Made by a program: the position numbers and the translations under genes. Of a stretch of 64,000 bases of DNA, positions 12,166 through 25,198 are shown piece after piece. Location: contig OZ026562.1 in assembly GCA_964020155.1 (NCBI GenBank), positions 3,447,001 through 3,511,000 of the forward strand. The letters run 5' to 3'. A model generated the notes under the pieces. That model saw only the letters and a list, made by a program, of their open reading frames with translations, had not been told where the DNA came from and did no database searches. Within the stretch, counting starts at the first letter, position 1. Each line of letters begins with the position of its first letter. This stretch comes from Chondrilla cf. caribensis. Taxonomy: Eukaryota; Porifera; Demospongiae; Chondrillida; Chondrillidae.

Positions 12166-15100
12166 ATGGGTGGTAAGAAAATTTCAACTATGTTAGCAAT
12201 TTGGGCTCTTCTATGGTTGGGAGAATGTGAAATCAGTAAGTCGAGTAAGTGATACAATTTTTTATTTCCACCTACTGTTCTTACTGTGACAGCAAATTAT
12301 ACTAATACTATAGCCAAAACAACAGATTAGCCACCTAAAATCTTCACGAGACACACCAAAAACTAAACAGCAGAAAGTACACCATGTATATGAAATAGAT
12401 CTACGTATGGATAAAATAACAGTTGACACTGAAAGATGAAAGTGACATTCATTTGATCTTAACAAATCTTGACCTGTGAACAAAGAACTAATATTTATTA
12501 TTGGGCATACGTACGTCCAATAATAAATATTAGTTCTTTGTTCAATCTGAAGAAGTGAGAAATTAGAATTAATGTCCATCTTGATGTTTTATGTAGGTAA
12601 CAGTAATATGACACCAACAACCATGGGACCAACTGGAACCACATCTCAGATGACAACAAACACACCTCAGGCAATTAGAATTGCTACAGCATTAACAGTA
12701 ACAACAGCAAATTCTCTACTAATTTCAGTAGAGCCTAGGGCAACAACAACAATAACACCTCAGGCTAAAATGGCAATGCCTCAGGTAACAGCAACACCTC
12801 AGGTAACAACTAGTTCAGAATCTCTAGTAACAACAGTAGAGCCTACGTTAACAACAGCACCTCAGGCAACAACAACAACAGCAACACTTCAGGTAACAAC
12901 AACAACAACAACAGCAACACCTCAGATAACAACAACAAATTCTCTAGTAACAACAGTAAAGCCTACGGTAACAACAACAACACCTCAGGCAACAACATTA
13001 ACCACAACAACACCTCAGGCAACAATAATGACAACAACAGCATCTCTGCTAACAATGGTAGAGCCTACTGTACAAAAAACAACAATATCAAAAACAACAA
13101 CAGTATTTCTGCCAACAATAACAACAACCCAGGTGACAGCACATACAGTGACACCAACATCAGTCACAGCACCACCTTCAAATGGGTCACAAAACCAAAC
13201 AATTTGCGATAATGACTTGTCAATGAACATAACCACTATTAACATACTGAGCAACCAAATTAGCTTCAATCTCAATGGTTCAACAGGACAGCACAAGTGT
13301 TGGATTACACCACAAGGGGAGAGGGTGAATGAAACTGAAGTCAGCCCAGAAGATACTGGAGTGTTTAGCGGGCTAGAACCAAACACCACCTATACTATAG
13401 AGTGTAAAGGAGTAGAGAATAATTGTTCTGTTTGGAGTATGCAAATAACCACTAAGAAAGCAGGTACGTAAATATGGATAAATGACAATAATTTACAATT
13501 ACCAAATAAGAAGTGGTAAATAATTTGTTTGTATGTTGTCCCTACAGCTCCTGGTGTTTATACATATTGATACGCTACATAAGTTCCTTACAGAATAGGT
13601 CTCCAGCAACCCAACAATGTCTATTGAATTCTGTAGGCATTTAATTCCAATCCTTACTATATTGTGACATCACTGTATGTGGTGTATCAGTGCACATTAC
13701 TCTTTGCTAGTTCTAGTAAATAATAGTTTACCCAAATATTATCGAAAACTATAGAATTGTAGAAGGACTCAAGAAAAATAGGATAAAGTACACCATGATT
13801 ATTGAACACTAGCCAGTGAGCCCACCTTTGGCAGGATTCCTGCTACGGTGAGTCGTGCACAATTGAGTCAGGCCCAGCCACTTTTGAAGCATCTTTGCGG
13901 GTGGCAAAAGAGGGTAGTTGCTATAACAATGGTAAGTTTAAAATTTGATCGTTGGACGACAGCCAATTGAATCACCCGATAACTGGAAGTCACTGGGACG
14001 ATAATTAAAAATGGCCATCAGCCACCAAGGAAAACTGGATATCGAAGGTTCTCCGCATGGACAGTGAGACGGTCGATTTTAACCCATGAAGCTAGGACAC
14101 TTCATAATCCCTGAGAGTTTGGTGGTGCCATGTGCAGTTGTGCAGTAGTTTTTGCCCGAATCGCGAACAAACAAACTGAACTGAATCATATATTGAGATA
14201 ATCATCCACATCCTGTGTTGACAATAGCACAATATTATGGGATACACCGGAATTACAGTTAATATGAGACTTTAAATTCCGTATATAGGTTGAATGCATT
14301 CACATCATCTATTATTGTACCACTTTTGCAGGTACCACACCAGGTGCTCCCAACATAACAGAGAACATGACAACATGTACTACTATCACATTACACTGGA
14401 TACCACAAGACAGCAACGGAGATGAGATACAGCACTACAACATAACATACTACACAGGAGGGGAATTAGTCAGCAGTGTAGCTGTGCCTGGGGATAGTAC
14501 CTCAGCTACTGTACACAACCTCAAACCAAACACCATGTACACAATACAAGTGAGAGCTAGGAATTCTGAAGGAACTGGAGATGCGGACAACATTACCGTC
14601 AGTACTCCAAAGAGAGGTGAGATATAGAACTTGTACAAGTGTTATTATTGAAATGTAATGGAACAGTGTTATGTCGTTATAGAAAATGCCACCTTGAGAA
14701 TCAACAGCACAGCAGGAGGTGGTTTGGAACTGTTCCAGTTATCAACAGGAGTGCAGTACACATGCACCTACTCGCAAAATGGAAGTTCCACTTTATTTAA
14801 CATCACTGGACAAGGCTACAACCTCACTGGATTACAACATGATACAACATACACAATAGACTGTGTGGCTTATCTCAATGGAGTGGACTACTGTCTGGAA
14901 GTGAATACATCAGCCAGGACAGGTGGGTTACAATCTACGCACAGTACCAGGTTATGTACATCTACTGTAATTATGCATGATTATCCCATACAGCACCTGG
15001 TAAAGTGGACAACTTGACTGTTGTTGGACTAGGTAGAGTTGATGGTAACCAGATCCACCAGTCCATATCATGGAGGAGACCACCTCATCACACTAGTCAA

Positions 15101-18100
15101 CTCCACTACATTGTCAAATATGGATTGTCAACTAACATTACCACTTCCAACACGGCAGTGAGCATAGAACTTCCCAAACCAATTAAACGAACAGTCTACA
15201 ATGTATGGGTGGCTGCTGTATCCAGTGTTGGACAGGGGGAGTACAGGATGATTAACATTACTTACAGAGGTGAGAAGATCATCTACGAATCTCATTATGA
15301 CAATGATGTGTGTCCACTATACAATACCTCACTACAGAGCCCAGTCCTCCAGAGAACATTACAGTCATCAACAAAACTTGTAACAGTCTATCAGTTCAGT
15401 GGTCACCTCCATCTGACACAGGAGGACTAGCAATCACAGGGTATAGGGTGAATGTTACTGGGAACAATATTTTTATCTCAACAAATACCACCATGACAAG
15501 ATATGGCACATTATCAGAATTGTATTCAAATACAACATATGAAATTAGAGTTAAAGCAATAACTATCTTGGAATCAGCAGTCAAAATAAGCAATATTACA
15601 GGAATCCGCAGTACGTACATACTGTATTGTATCCCAACATTGACAAATACCGTTGCTTAACAATTACAGTAACAGTAGTTATGTCATAGTACAAGTGTGT
15701 TACCACCCTCTACAGAGCAGCTCCAAATGCAACTACGTCCTTTCTCCTCTACTGGACTTAACCTGACGATTACTCCTCCACACAACAAGGATAGTGTCAA
15801 CTACTCTTGTACACTATCACCAGGGAACAAGACCATAGGGACCTCAAGTGGGAACTCTACACTAGCTGACCTCTCACCAAACACTACATACAGTGTGAGA
15901 TGTTTGGTGTATGAAAATGAAGAGGATCTGTGTTATGAGGGAATAGGGAATGGAAGAACTTTCCCCAACAGTGAGTTTTAATATTGTATTTCATAACAGA
16001 TTACAAAATAACACTATCATGGCAAGTACCCATTGCATTATGTAATCACCTATCAGCTTAAAGTAGCAGGAATAGTTTATATTAACAAAATATGACTGGG
16101 AAAAACTCTTACATTAAATAATAAGCCTATTTTCAACACTACTATAAATAGTACTACAGTACTGGTTACTAATGGTAATTTCAAAATTGCAACACACTTA
16201 TTAAATGTAAGAAAAAAACAAGTAATTAAAGTTCAAAAACTTGTGGGGCTGCCACTTCCCAAACTCAAACTACTTGGGTGTCTTTCTCAGGTTCAAAAGA
16301 ACCTTCGCTGAAGTTATTAAGTTCGGCGGAGCTTCAGTGCACAAATTATAGCCCAATTTCTAATTGTCGGCAATCAAAATCAACCATCTTCATTTCGTGC
16401 AATAAAATTAAAATATAAATTCATGGTTGCTGTTACACATAGGAACACATATTATAATATCGGTTGAGCGTTACATACCGGAAGTCGGAATTATAACAAT
16501 TAAAGCCCCTGAAAAGTAATAATTATTCATTCAAGTGTGCTTACTGTAACACATTTCCACAGTTACTGTACTTACGTAATCTTAAGAAACAAGATTGCAT
16601 TCTCAAATACTGGCCTTGACCTACAGAACCTGGAGAAGAGCCTACTAATGTAACTATCTCTGGAAAGGCTTCAAATCAGTTCACAGTGAGGTGGGGTCCA
16701 CCAAGGGGCTATGAATACAATCAAGACATTCGAGGGTACAATGTGAAGTACTGGAGAGCTACTGGGAGTGAGGATGATGCGACAACAAGCAATGTCACTA
16801 ATACAACATACACAGCCGCTGGACTTGATACAAATACAGTGTACACATTCAGAGTAGCAGCTTATACAGAGGAAGGAATTGGTGTTCACAGTGAACCAGT
16901 CAACATATCAACTATTCCTACAGGTGAGTACATAAAATATTGACATAATTATAATCAATGCAAAAGGCAGGCACAAGCTACAGTACATATGTACATGCAT
17001 GTAAAATATTTGTGCCTTGAGCAGAAATAAATTTTAGCAAATTATAGCAATTATCAGACTGAGTGTAGTTATGGTGATGTGGACAATATACTATGAAAAA
17101 GCACTACTTGCAAACATGTAGAAAAGGACAGATATGTATAGCCTCTATAACATAATATTCATGATATCAATATGTAATGTTATAGCAATACTATTAGCTA
17201 TTATAGCAACAATGCACACTAACATACAAGATGTACACTATTGATATTGCGATAAGTATTACACTTACAAGAACCTTGAAAATTAAATAGTATATACCGT
17301 TTGCACATAAGCATCGAGATACATACTAGTATCTGTGCATACATGAATATAATTTTTGTACAGTGGAGAACATCTCTGTTAGTGAGCTAACAAACACAAC
17401 AGCTGAGGTGAAGTGGGCAGTACCCTCTGGTGATTACCAGGTCTGGTTGGAGTTGTCAGTAGACGATGACTTCCAGTATGGGAATAGGACATTTGGAGAA
17501 GTTAACGTGACAAACACAACACAGCACCAACTCTCTGGGCTGGATCCATACAGGAGCTACACCATAGAGATGTACCTAGTTGGAGAGCTTGGGACTGGAT
17601 CTAAAGAAAAGCAACGATTCGGGACATTAGGCTCAGGTATTCTGACTTGCAGAGATCTATAATAAATGACGAAACCATTGTGAATGTTTATCGCCAACAC
17701 AGACCCCACAGAGGCACCTTACAATACATCAGTACAAACTAACAAGAGTGAAGCAACACTTCAGTGGAGGATTCCCATTGTTTCTGGTAGAAATGGCATC
17801 ATCACCAGTTATGAGATACACTGGAGGAGTGCTAACACACAGACATCACCTATTACCCACAATGTGACTCAACCAAACTTCACACATCCTGAACAGATAT
17901 CAAGGACAATACAAGACCTAGCTCCATACACAAACTACACATGGAGAGTAGCTGCTGTTAATATCAATGGAAAGGGACCGTTTAGTGCATGGGACAACTT
18001 CACAACAAAAGAAGATGGTAAGAACAGTTGTTTAATAAGTACTACCAAACAAAGTTCATCCTAACAGCTGATGTGTTGGTGGTGCATGTGTACATTTCAA

Positions 18101-21100
18101 GAGCAGTTATAGTGTTAATTGCATAAAATCAAACCATTACTACACTATTATTATTGTTACTTTTATTGTCAATTTAGTACCAGGAATCATCCAAGATCTG
18201 AAAGTTACTGCAAAAACTCCATCCACCATCACCATGGAGTGGAAACCACCCTTCATGCCAAATGGTGTAATAGCATCATATAAAGTGTGTTCCAGGATAC
18301 TAGACAGTGACAAGTGCAGTCAGCACGGTAGTACCACTGAGACTGAAGAGACTATAACAGGTCTAGGTGAGTATACCTAACAAATGACACGTTGAACCCA
18401 TTAAGAGTGTTATTACAAATTACACAGATCCTGGAGTTCCCTACAGAGTCAGTGTCACTGCTTACACATCAGCTGGTCCTGGTCCAGAGAATACACTCAA
18501 TGAGACCATCTTCACTGAAGAACTACTTCCTGAACAAACAGTCACTAATATAACAATAAAATGGATGAATGCTACAACTGTGAATATTTCTTGGATACCT
18601 CTGGGAATACATCAAGCTAGGGGATTCCCCTCGTACAGGGTTACCATACTTCAAGAAGGTACTCTATTCAAAAGCATGACCACAAGTGACTCCAGTGTTG
18701 CCATTGGAGAACTGAATAACAACAGACTCTATACAGTTACTGTACAAATAATAACAGGAGGAGGGGAAGGGATACAGAGTGAGCCAGGTGGGACTGTAGT
18801 GTTAATAAACATGTAGAGTAAGCACTTCAAGGAACTTATCTCATTCATTACATGCAGTGACCTTTGGAGTGGCAGAGGAAGAGTTCTCCTACTGGATTAT
18901 TGCTATAATATTGGTGGCCATTCTACTAGCACTGGTGTGCTTCTTCTGTGTTATCCTGACTGTAGTATGGTGAGGTTGAAATCAAATAAAATGGAAGTAC
19001 ACGTATTACTGCCAACAGTTTGTATATCTCAGGAATGCATGGTACACTGAATGCATGTAGTTAGGTAGATCATATATGTATGTCAAACATATCAAAGTAC
19101 ACATGATACCATGTCTGTAGGCGGTGGAGGGGGTTGTTGGGTTATACTAAAAATCACTGTATACGACAAATCCTGCTTCAGACCACCAGGTGAATGAAAT
19201 TCCACTACCAAATTGAGAGACTAATGTAGTGTTCTTAACCACTTACAGCAGTAGCATGGCAATCTTGTAATAATTATAGTACTGTTATTACTAAACCCAT
19301 TAAAATATTCATTATAATGATAAACATGGCATATTGCTCTCGACAGTGTGAGGAATCAACAAAGCAAGGGAGTATACTACTTCAATGAGGAGGCCATTTG
19401 TCTACAAGACATTGTTGCAGCCGTTATGGATGACAGCATTATAGCCCTACAGAACATGCAGAGGAAGGAGCCAATACCAAAACACCTCTTCTCTAACCAC
19501 GTCAGGAACATGCATAGCAACAAAGATAGAGAATTCAAAGCAGAATTTGCTGTGGGTTGAACCAACTGGGAAAGTTACATGAATGTTAACAGGAATCTTT
19601 GTGTTTTATGAATCTGTAGAGCCTCACAAAGGAACCCCCAGTCAGTAAGGGACACTCTGAGGTTAACGGGAGCAAGAACAGATACATCAACATTTATGCA
19701 TGTATGTAGAGAGCATAGCCTTTAACATCGTACATCAACTGTGACTACTGTTTCCATATGCTGCATGATACACAGATGACTATTGCAGAGTTGTTCTAAA
19801 TGACGACGATGGAACTGACTACATAAATGCTGCTTTCATTGATGTGAGTATCAGTTGTAACATGTTTTGACTAGAGAACAAGTATAAAAACATATAACAG
19901 TTGAACGTACTATAATAATGTTGTTATTTGTTACTTTTGTGTTGTTATGGTTCTCATGTCAATTACTATTCATTTACACATGACTATATGACATTTATAC
20001 TACATACAGTATGTACATAGCCACTATTCACAACAAATGACTCACACTATCCCATGGATGCCAGGATTTTACTTATGTTTTATTCCCTACGTATACATAG
20101 GGATACAAGAAGCCCAATTTCTACATAGCAGCACAAGGTGAGACAATCAGTGGAGACGTATAGCTGGAACATTGTAGTTGAGGCTGTATCCATGCACTGT
20201 ATGCACTAAATGTGAATGTATGGTTGTATGCAGGTCCGACCTCAAATACCATCATGGACTTTTGGGAAATGATTTGGGATCAGAAATCAACCATCATTGT
20301 CATGCTGACCAGGCTAGTGGAGGGTGGGAAGGTGAGTGGACATGAACAGTTGTTGAGTGGCCATCACTCTTACAACATATGACATGGTATGGTGTAATGA
20401 ATACCAAAAGTAAATGAATAAATTACCTCAATACTTAACATATTTGTACGTACATGTTTACATAAAATTTCTACAATTCTAAAGTGCATCTCTGAATTGC
20501 GGATGCCAATATGCAGACTGTGATTGCCACAATATAGTGCTCGGGTAGGCTCTTAAATTGGCAATATATATCATCTGCAGTTCCAATACACAATATCACA
20601 CGCAGGTTAACCAAGATGAATACTTGGTATACTATTAGTTGTCAATGTATATACACAGAGGTACAGGAAAAAATACCTACATAGTAAGTGGAATAATATC
20701 AATGAAGAACCATTTTCTCTTCTTACTGCGCATAGACTAAATGTGAACAATACTGGAGTGAAGAGCACGATTCCCCTTATCAACCAGGTAGAAACCTGAT
20801 TGTAACTACAACCAGTCACAAAGTGATGCCGGGGTTTGAAATCAGAGAGTTCAGCTTAGAAAAGGTGAGAGTAACCAAACGCCCATGTGTACAATGCTCC
20901 ATGATGGGACAATAAAGGTAGGGTGTCAATCATGTCAAATGCCTCAGCATACCACACACCTTACTAAACTCATTCAACTTTGGTCTGCACTGCTTCATTC
21001 AGGTATCAGTAAATAGGGATCCCCTCCTAGTCAAGCACTTCCTGTACACAGCCTGGCCAGATCATGGAGTACCACAGTACTCCTCATCCATGGTCAAGTT

Positions 21101-24100
21101 CATACTGCAACAGATCAAACCGGAAATGAAGAAGACCACAGCACCAATAGTGGTGCACTGTAGGTAGGTTACTGCTACATGTAACTTAAAGTTTGCACTG
21201 GCAGTGGTGTATGTAGTAACAGTTACTAATTTACTGTATGTGGGTGATGTTCTTTATAGTGTAAAGTGTGGTGATGTCCACCAAAGATTTGTACAATGTA
21301 CCTTAAAGTAATGCACAGTATCCTTCCTTCATACTGTATGTGTACAAATCTGAAGAGACAGTTGTCACAAGTAACAAATACAAACATGTATAAACACCCA
21401 TAGTTTACAAAACATAGTCTCACCTGATCTATACAAGCTCCCTCCTTCCATCCAGTGCTGGAGCTGGTCGTACTGGTACATTCATTGCCATAGACACTGC
21501 ATTGGACAGGTTGGAGGAAGAAGACAATATCAACATATTTGAATGTGTTGAGATGATGAGAACAAAGAGGACACAAATGGTGCAAACAGCAGTAAGTGGA
21601 CACATTACACAACAATATTAATGTGGAAATCACCAATTGAGTTCAAGGCACTATTAACAGCAACCATAAGACTGTATAAAGATGAGAGTTCAAATTTAAT
21701 TATACACCCCCGTGCACACATGGCTGTAATGGTTCACTCGATTCAATCTCAAGGGCTGTATATGAGAATAAATACACCTACGTACGTATAATATACGAAT
21801 GTACCTGGGTGCATGCACTCACCCAACTTATTATGTATGTACGTATATACACCTTGCTCTAAGGTCCAGTACATATACATCCATGATGCCATCAACGACC
21901 ACATTGCATGTGGAGACACTGCTATTGTGGCTAATAAGCTGGGTCAGATGATAGCAGAAATGAACAAATCTGATCCAGGGGTACAAAACACAGCATTGGA
22001 GGAGCAGTATTATGTGAGTGGTATATATTAACTAGTACACATTCGTTCAGTTGACAGTAAATGCACAAATATGTATAGCCCATGCTGGTAAGGTACAAAT
22101 CATAGGAGTGCATATGGACAACATATGTACGTACATACAAAAAATTCGTTTTCATCAATCTTTGAAGTCAATCTATGTATGTTCATGCATATGTCACGAT
22201 AATAAAAATGATAATAATAGTATAATATTATTCTACTCTCATTTGGCATTTACTACCATAATCAGGTTTGTAAGTAGGATACAGACAAGGCTCTGGGTTT
22301 TAATTAGCCTTCGTAAGTAGAAATTGCTACAACTGTAATAATACTACTGAACAAAAGGACAGCATCAAGAAATACTAATTTTGGTCCTCTATGGGCTTAT
22401 ACTCATAGATGTCAAAAATAAGGCAACAAACTCCCACTGCTCATCTTAATTCCACAGTAACCCACTTCATCACTGACATGACAGTTGTTATTGTACATAT
22501 TGAGTGGCTGTACTAGTCTAACTAATTTGCACCATCCCACAGCTCCTGGAAGGGACATGCCTTGAAATAGGCAGAGCTGATAGGGACTTTGGGGATGATC
22601 CTGAGGTGAAGGCAAAGAATCGCTACCCCCACCTGCACCCATGTAAGTGTTAGCACCTACCTGGCTATCTGTAGATACACAAATTAACACACAATATTAT
22701 ATGAAGTACAGTACGGTTCAAAAAAAACTAAACGATAATTATAGGTTACTACCCGCCTACGAGGGAGGTATCGTATTTACTGCGCGAGACCCGAGGGCGC
22801 GAAGCGCCCGAGGGCGAGAGCAGTAAATACGATACCTCCCGAGGTAGGCGGGTAGTAACCCATTTATCGCCAAATAAACGCTCCAAAATTCACGGAGAGA
22901 ATCGCTGCATCTTTCTGAAGATATTTTCTGTTCTCCAGTCCAGTCCTGTGTGCCTACGATACTCAGAATCGGCTATTTATGGGAAGAAACATCCGAAAAT
23001 GTAGAAAGAAAGGTAGCAAAAGCGGCTGTTTTCAATTTTGATCATGACGACTTCGAGGAAGTCAGTCGCAGATAGATAGCCGATTCTGAATATCGGAGTA
23101 TATAGCAGACTGTATTAGCGTTGGTATTAATGAACTTCTGGATTTCTGACTTTTATTCCAAGTTTCCTTGTAACTGCTGTTACTCTCTGCGTACTGGGTT
23201 GTGTTGTGTTACTGCTATAATGATATTCATTTCTTGGAATGCGCAAAATTGTAATAGCTTATATAACACCTTGCAATTACTGCCCTTTTAAGGTAAAAAC
23301 TGGGCGCTTACGTGATACTGTCCCTGCGCGCCGGGCAAGTATCAAATTTACTGCCCAGGCGGTGCCTTTGATGTTTCACCTCATCAGGCGATAATCACCT
23401 TTACCTTTTTTCAGTTAACAGTTAACGGTTAACCGTTATCCGTTAACCGTTACCGGTAGCTTTCTTATTGCGTAATCATTGCTACGTAAGCGTATATTAC
23501 CAAATAACAGCTGTGAATTGCGTAACTCACGAACGAACCGTCAAAGAGTCGGTCGACAAGATCCAGGGAGTCGGAGAGATGTTCCCATGTCTTTTGTAGT
23601 TTTGAATTGTTACTCAAACACTCGCCTTCGACACTTTAAGTCCTTCTTCTTCAACGATTAAGAATTTATAACGTACCATTGATGGTTATCCGTTAACGGT
23701 TATCGGTTAACGGTTACCAGAAATCAGTTAACTTTCAACTGAAAAGCGCTAACCGTTATCGGATTAACAGGTAACTTTTATCCGGTAACGTTTAGATTTT
23801 TTTGAACCGTACCGTATATGTACAATTATACTACATAATATTGGAATAGATACGTATATTATATACACATATATATACGGTATATGTTACTAAAAACTTT
23901 ACATATTGTAACGTAATGGAATAGTAATTACATCTTGATGTAATTGTAGCGGAATCATAAAGTATTGTAATGTGAAGGAGCATAGTTATCATAATTTGTT
24001 TGTAGTTAAGTCTGTCATAGCTGAAGCATAGTCTTCTATTTCTAAGTTCAAGTGTAATGTAATCATAGTGGAATCACAAAACAATCATGGGTTTTCTCCA

Positions 24101-24654
24101 ATCCTATCATAATTCTGTTGCAATGACCTCATAATGTATGGTGAATTCGTCAAAATGTACTTATATTTATGACAAAATTACAAAATGATTGAATGAATTA
24201 ACAATCAAGTTTCCACGATGCATACTGGATATAACAGGATGGACTGATAGCTACGTATGTACTTACGTGCTAACCAACAAAATTGAGGATCTCAAAGATA
24301 AGGACCAAAAGTGCAGGAGTTGTTCCCAACCATGCAGTATGTCCTGTGGTGATTACAGCAGCCCATGCAGCTGTTCATAGAATATTGTCCTATTTGCCTT
24401 ACATCTCTTACAGATTCTGACAACTACATTCAGACTGAAGAGAATGACCTCTATGTCAATGCCACTCACATTCCGGTAAGTATCAGTGAGTACACTCACA
24501 TACATGAATATTTCAGGATAATTATAAATGTCGACATGCCTAAGGTAAAAATATCAAAAGATTTTATGCAACAGCTGCACTTTATTTACACTCACACCCA
24601 TACCCACACCCACATAAACACACCTACCCACACCCTCACCCACACACGCACACA

Positions 24655-24697
<43 letters not shown>

Positions 24698-25154
24698 CAT
24701 GGGTGTACACATACCTTCACACTCAGGGGTACTATGGTCAGAGTGGGTTCATAGCAGCCCAGGCTCCCTTGAAGAACACCATAGAGGACACTTGGAATGT
24801 CATCAGAGAACAAAACTGCTCTGTTGTTGTGGTTCTCTGTGACTTTGTGGAACTAGGACAGGTTCGTACCATTACCAATGTCTGATACATTATTGCCAAT
24901 ATATCAATGTTTAGGTGTTCTTGATATGAATAATAATATTATTGTAATGCACCAAACTTTGGGCTAGTTTCAACATGACGATATATATGTACATAAGTGT
25001 GAACACTGAAGGAAATAAATATATCTTTAGGTACATTGGAACATTATGTAGTGGAAGATTACACCCTTGTATGAAAGAGTGGTGAAAAGAATATACACAT
25101 AGAGCATTAAAACAATACGCAGACTACATATCTATATCTCCTGAACAATGCTCT

Positions 25155-25198
<44 letters not shown>

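Noticed and set aside
13015..13389. Long minus-strand open frame opposite the mucin/Cys exon
   Set aside because: It is the antisense shadow of a simple-composition coding exon, without any domain or splice logic of its own.
13549..13569. Exon-like start after CCCTACAG in a gene 2 intron (APGVYTY)
   Set aside because: A stop follows after seven codons and no FN3 strand pattern appears; at most a decayed module start.
23479..23661. 60-codon open frame within the family B element
   Set aside because: Too short and without transposase motifs; the matching part of the other copy is not open.
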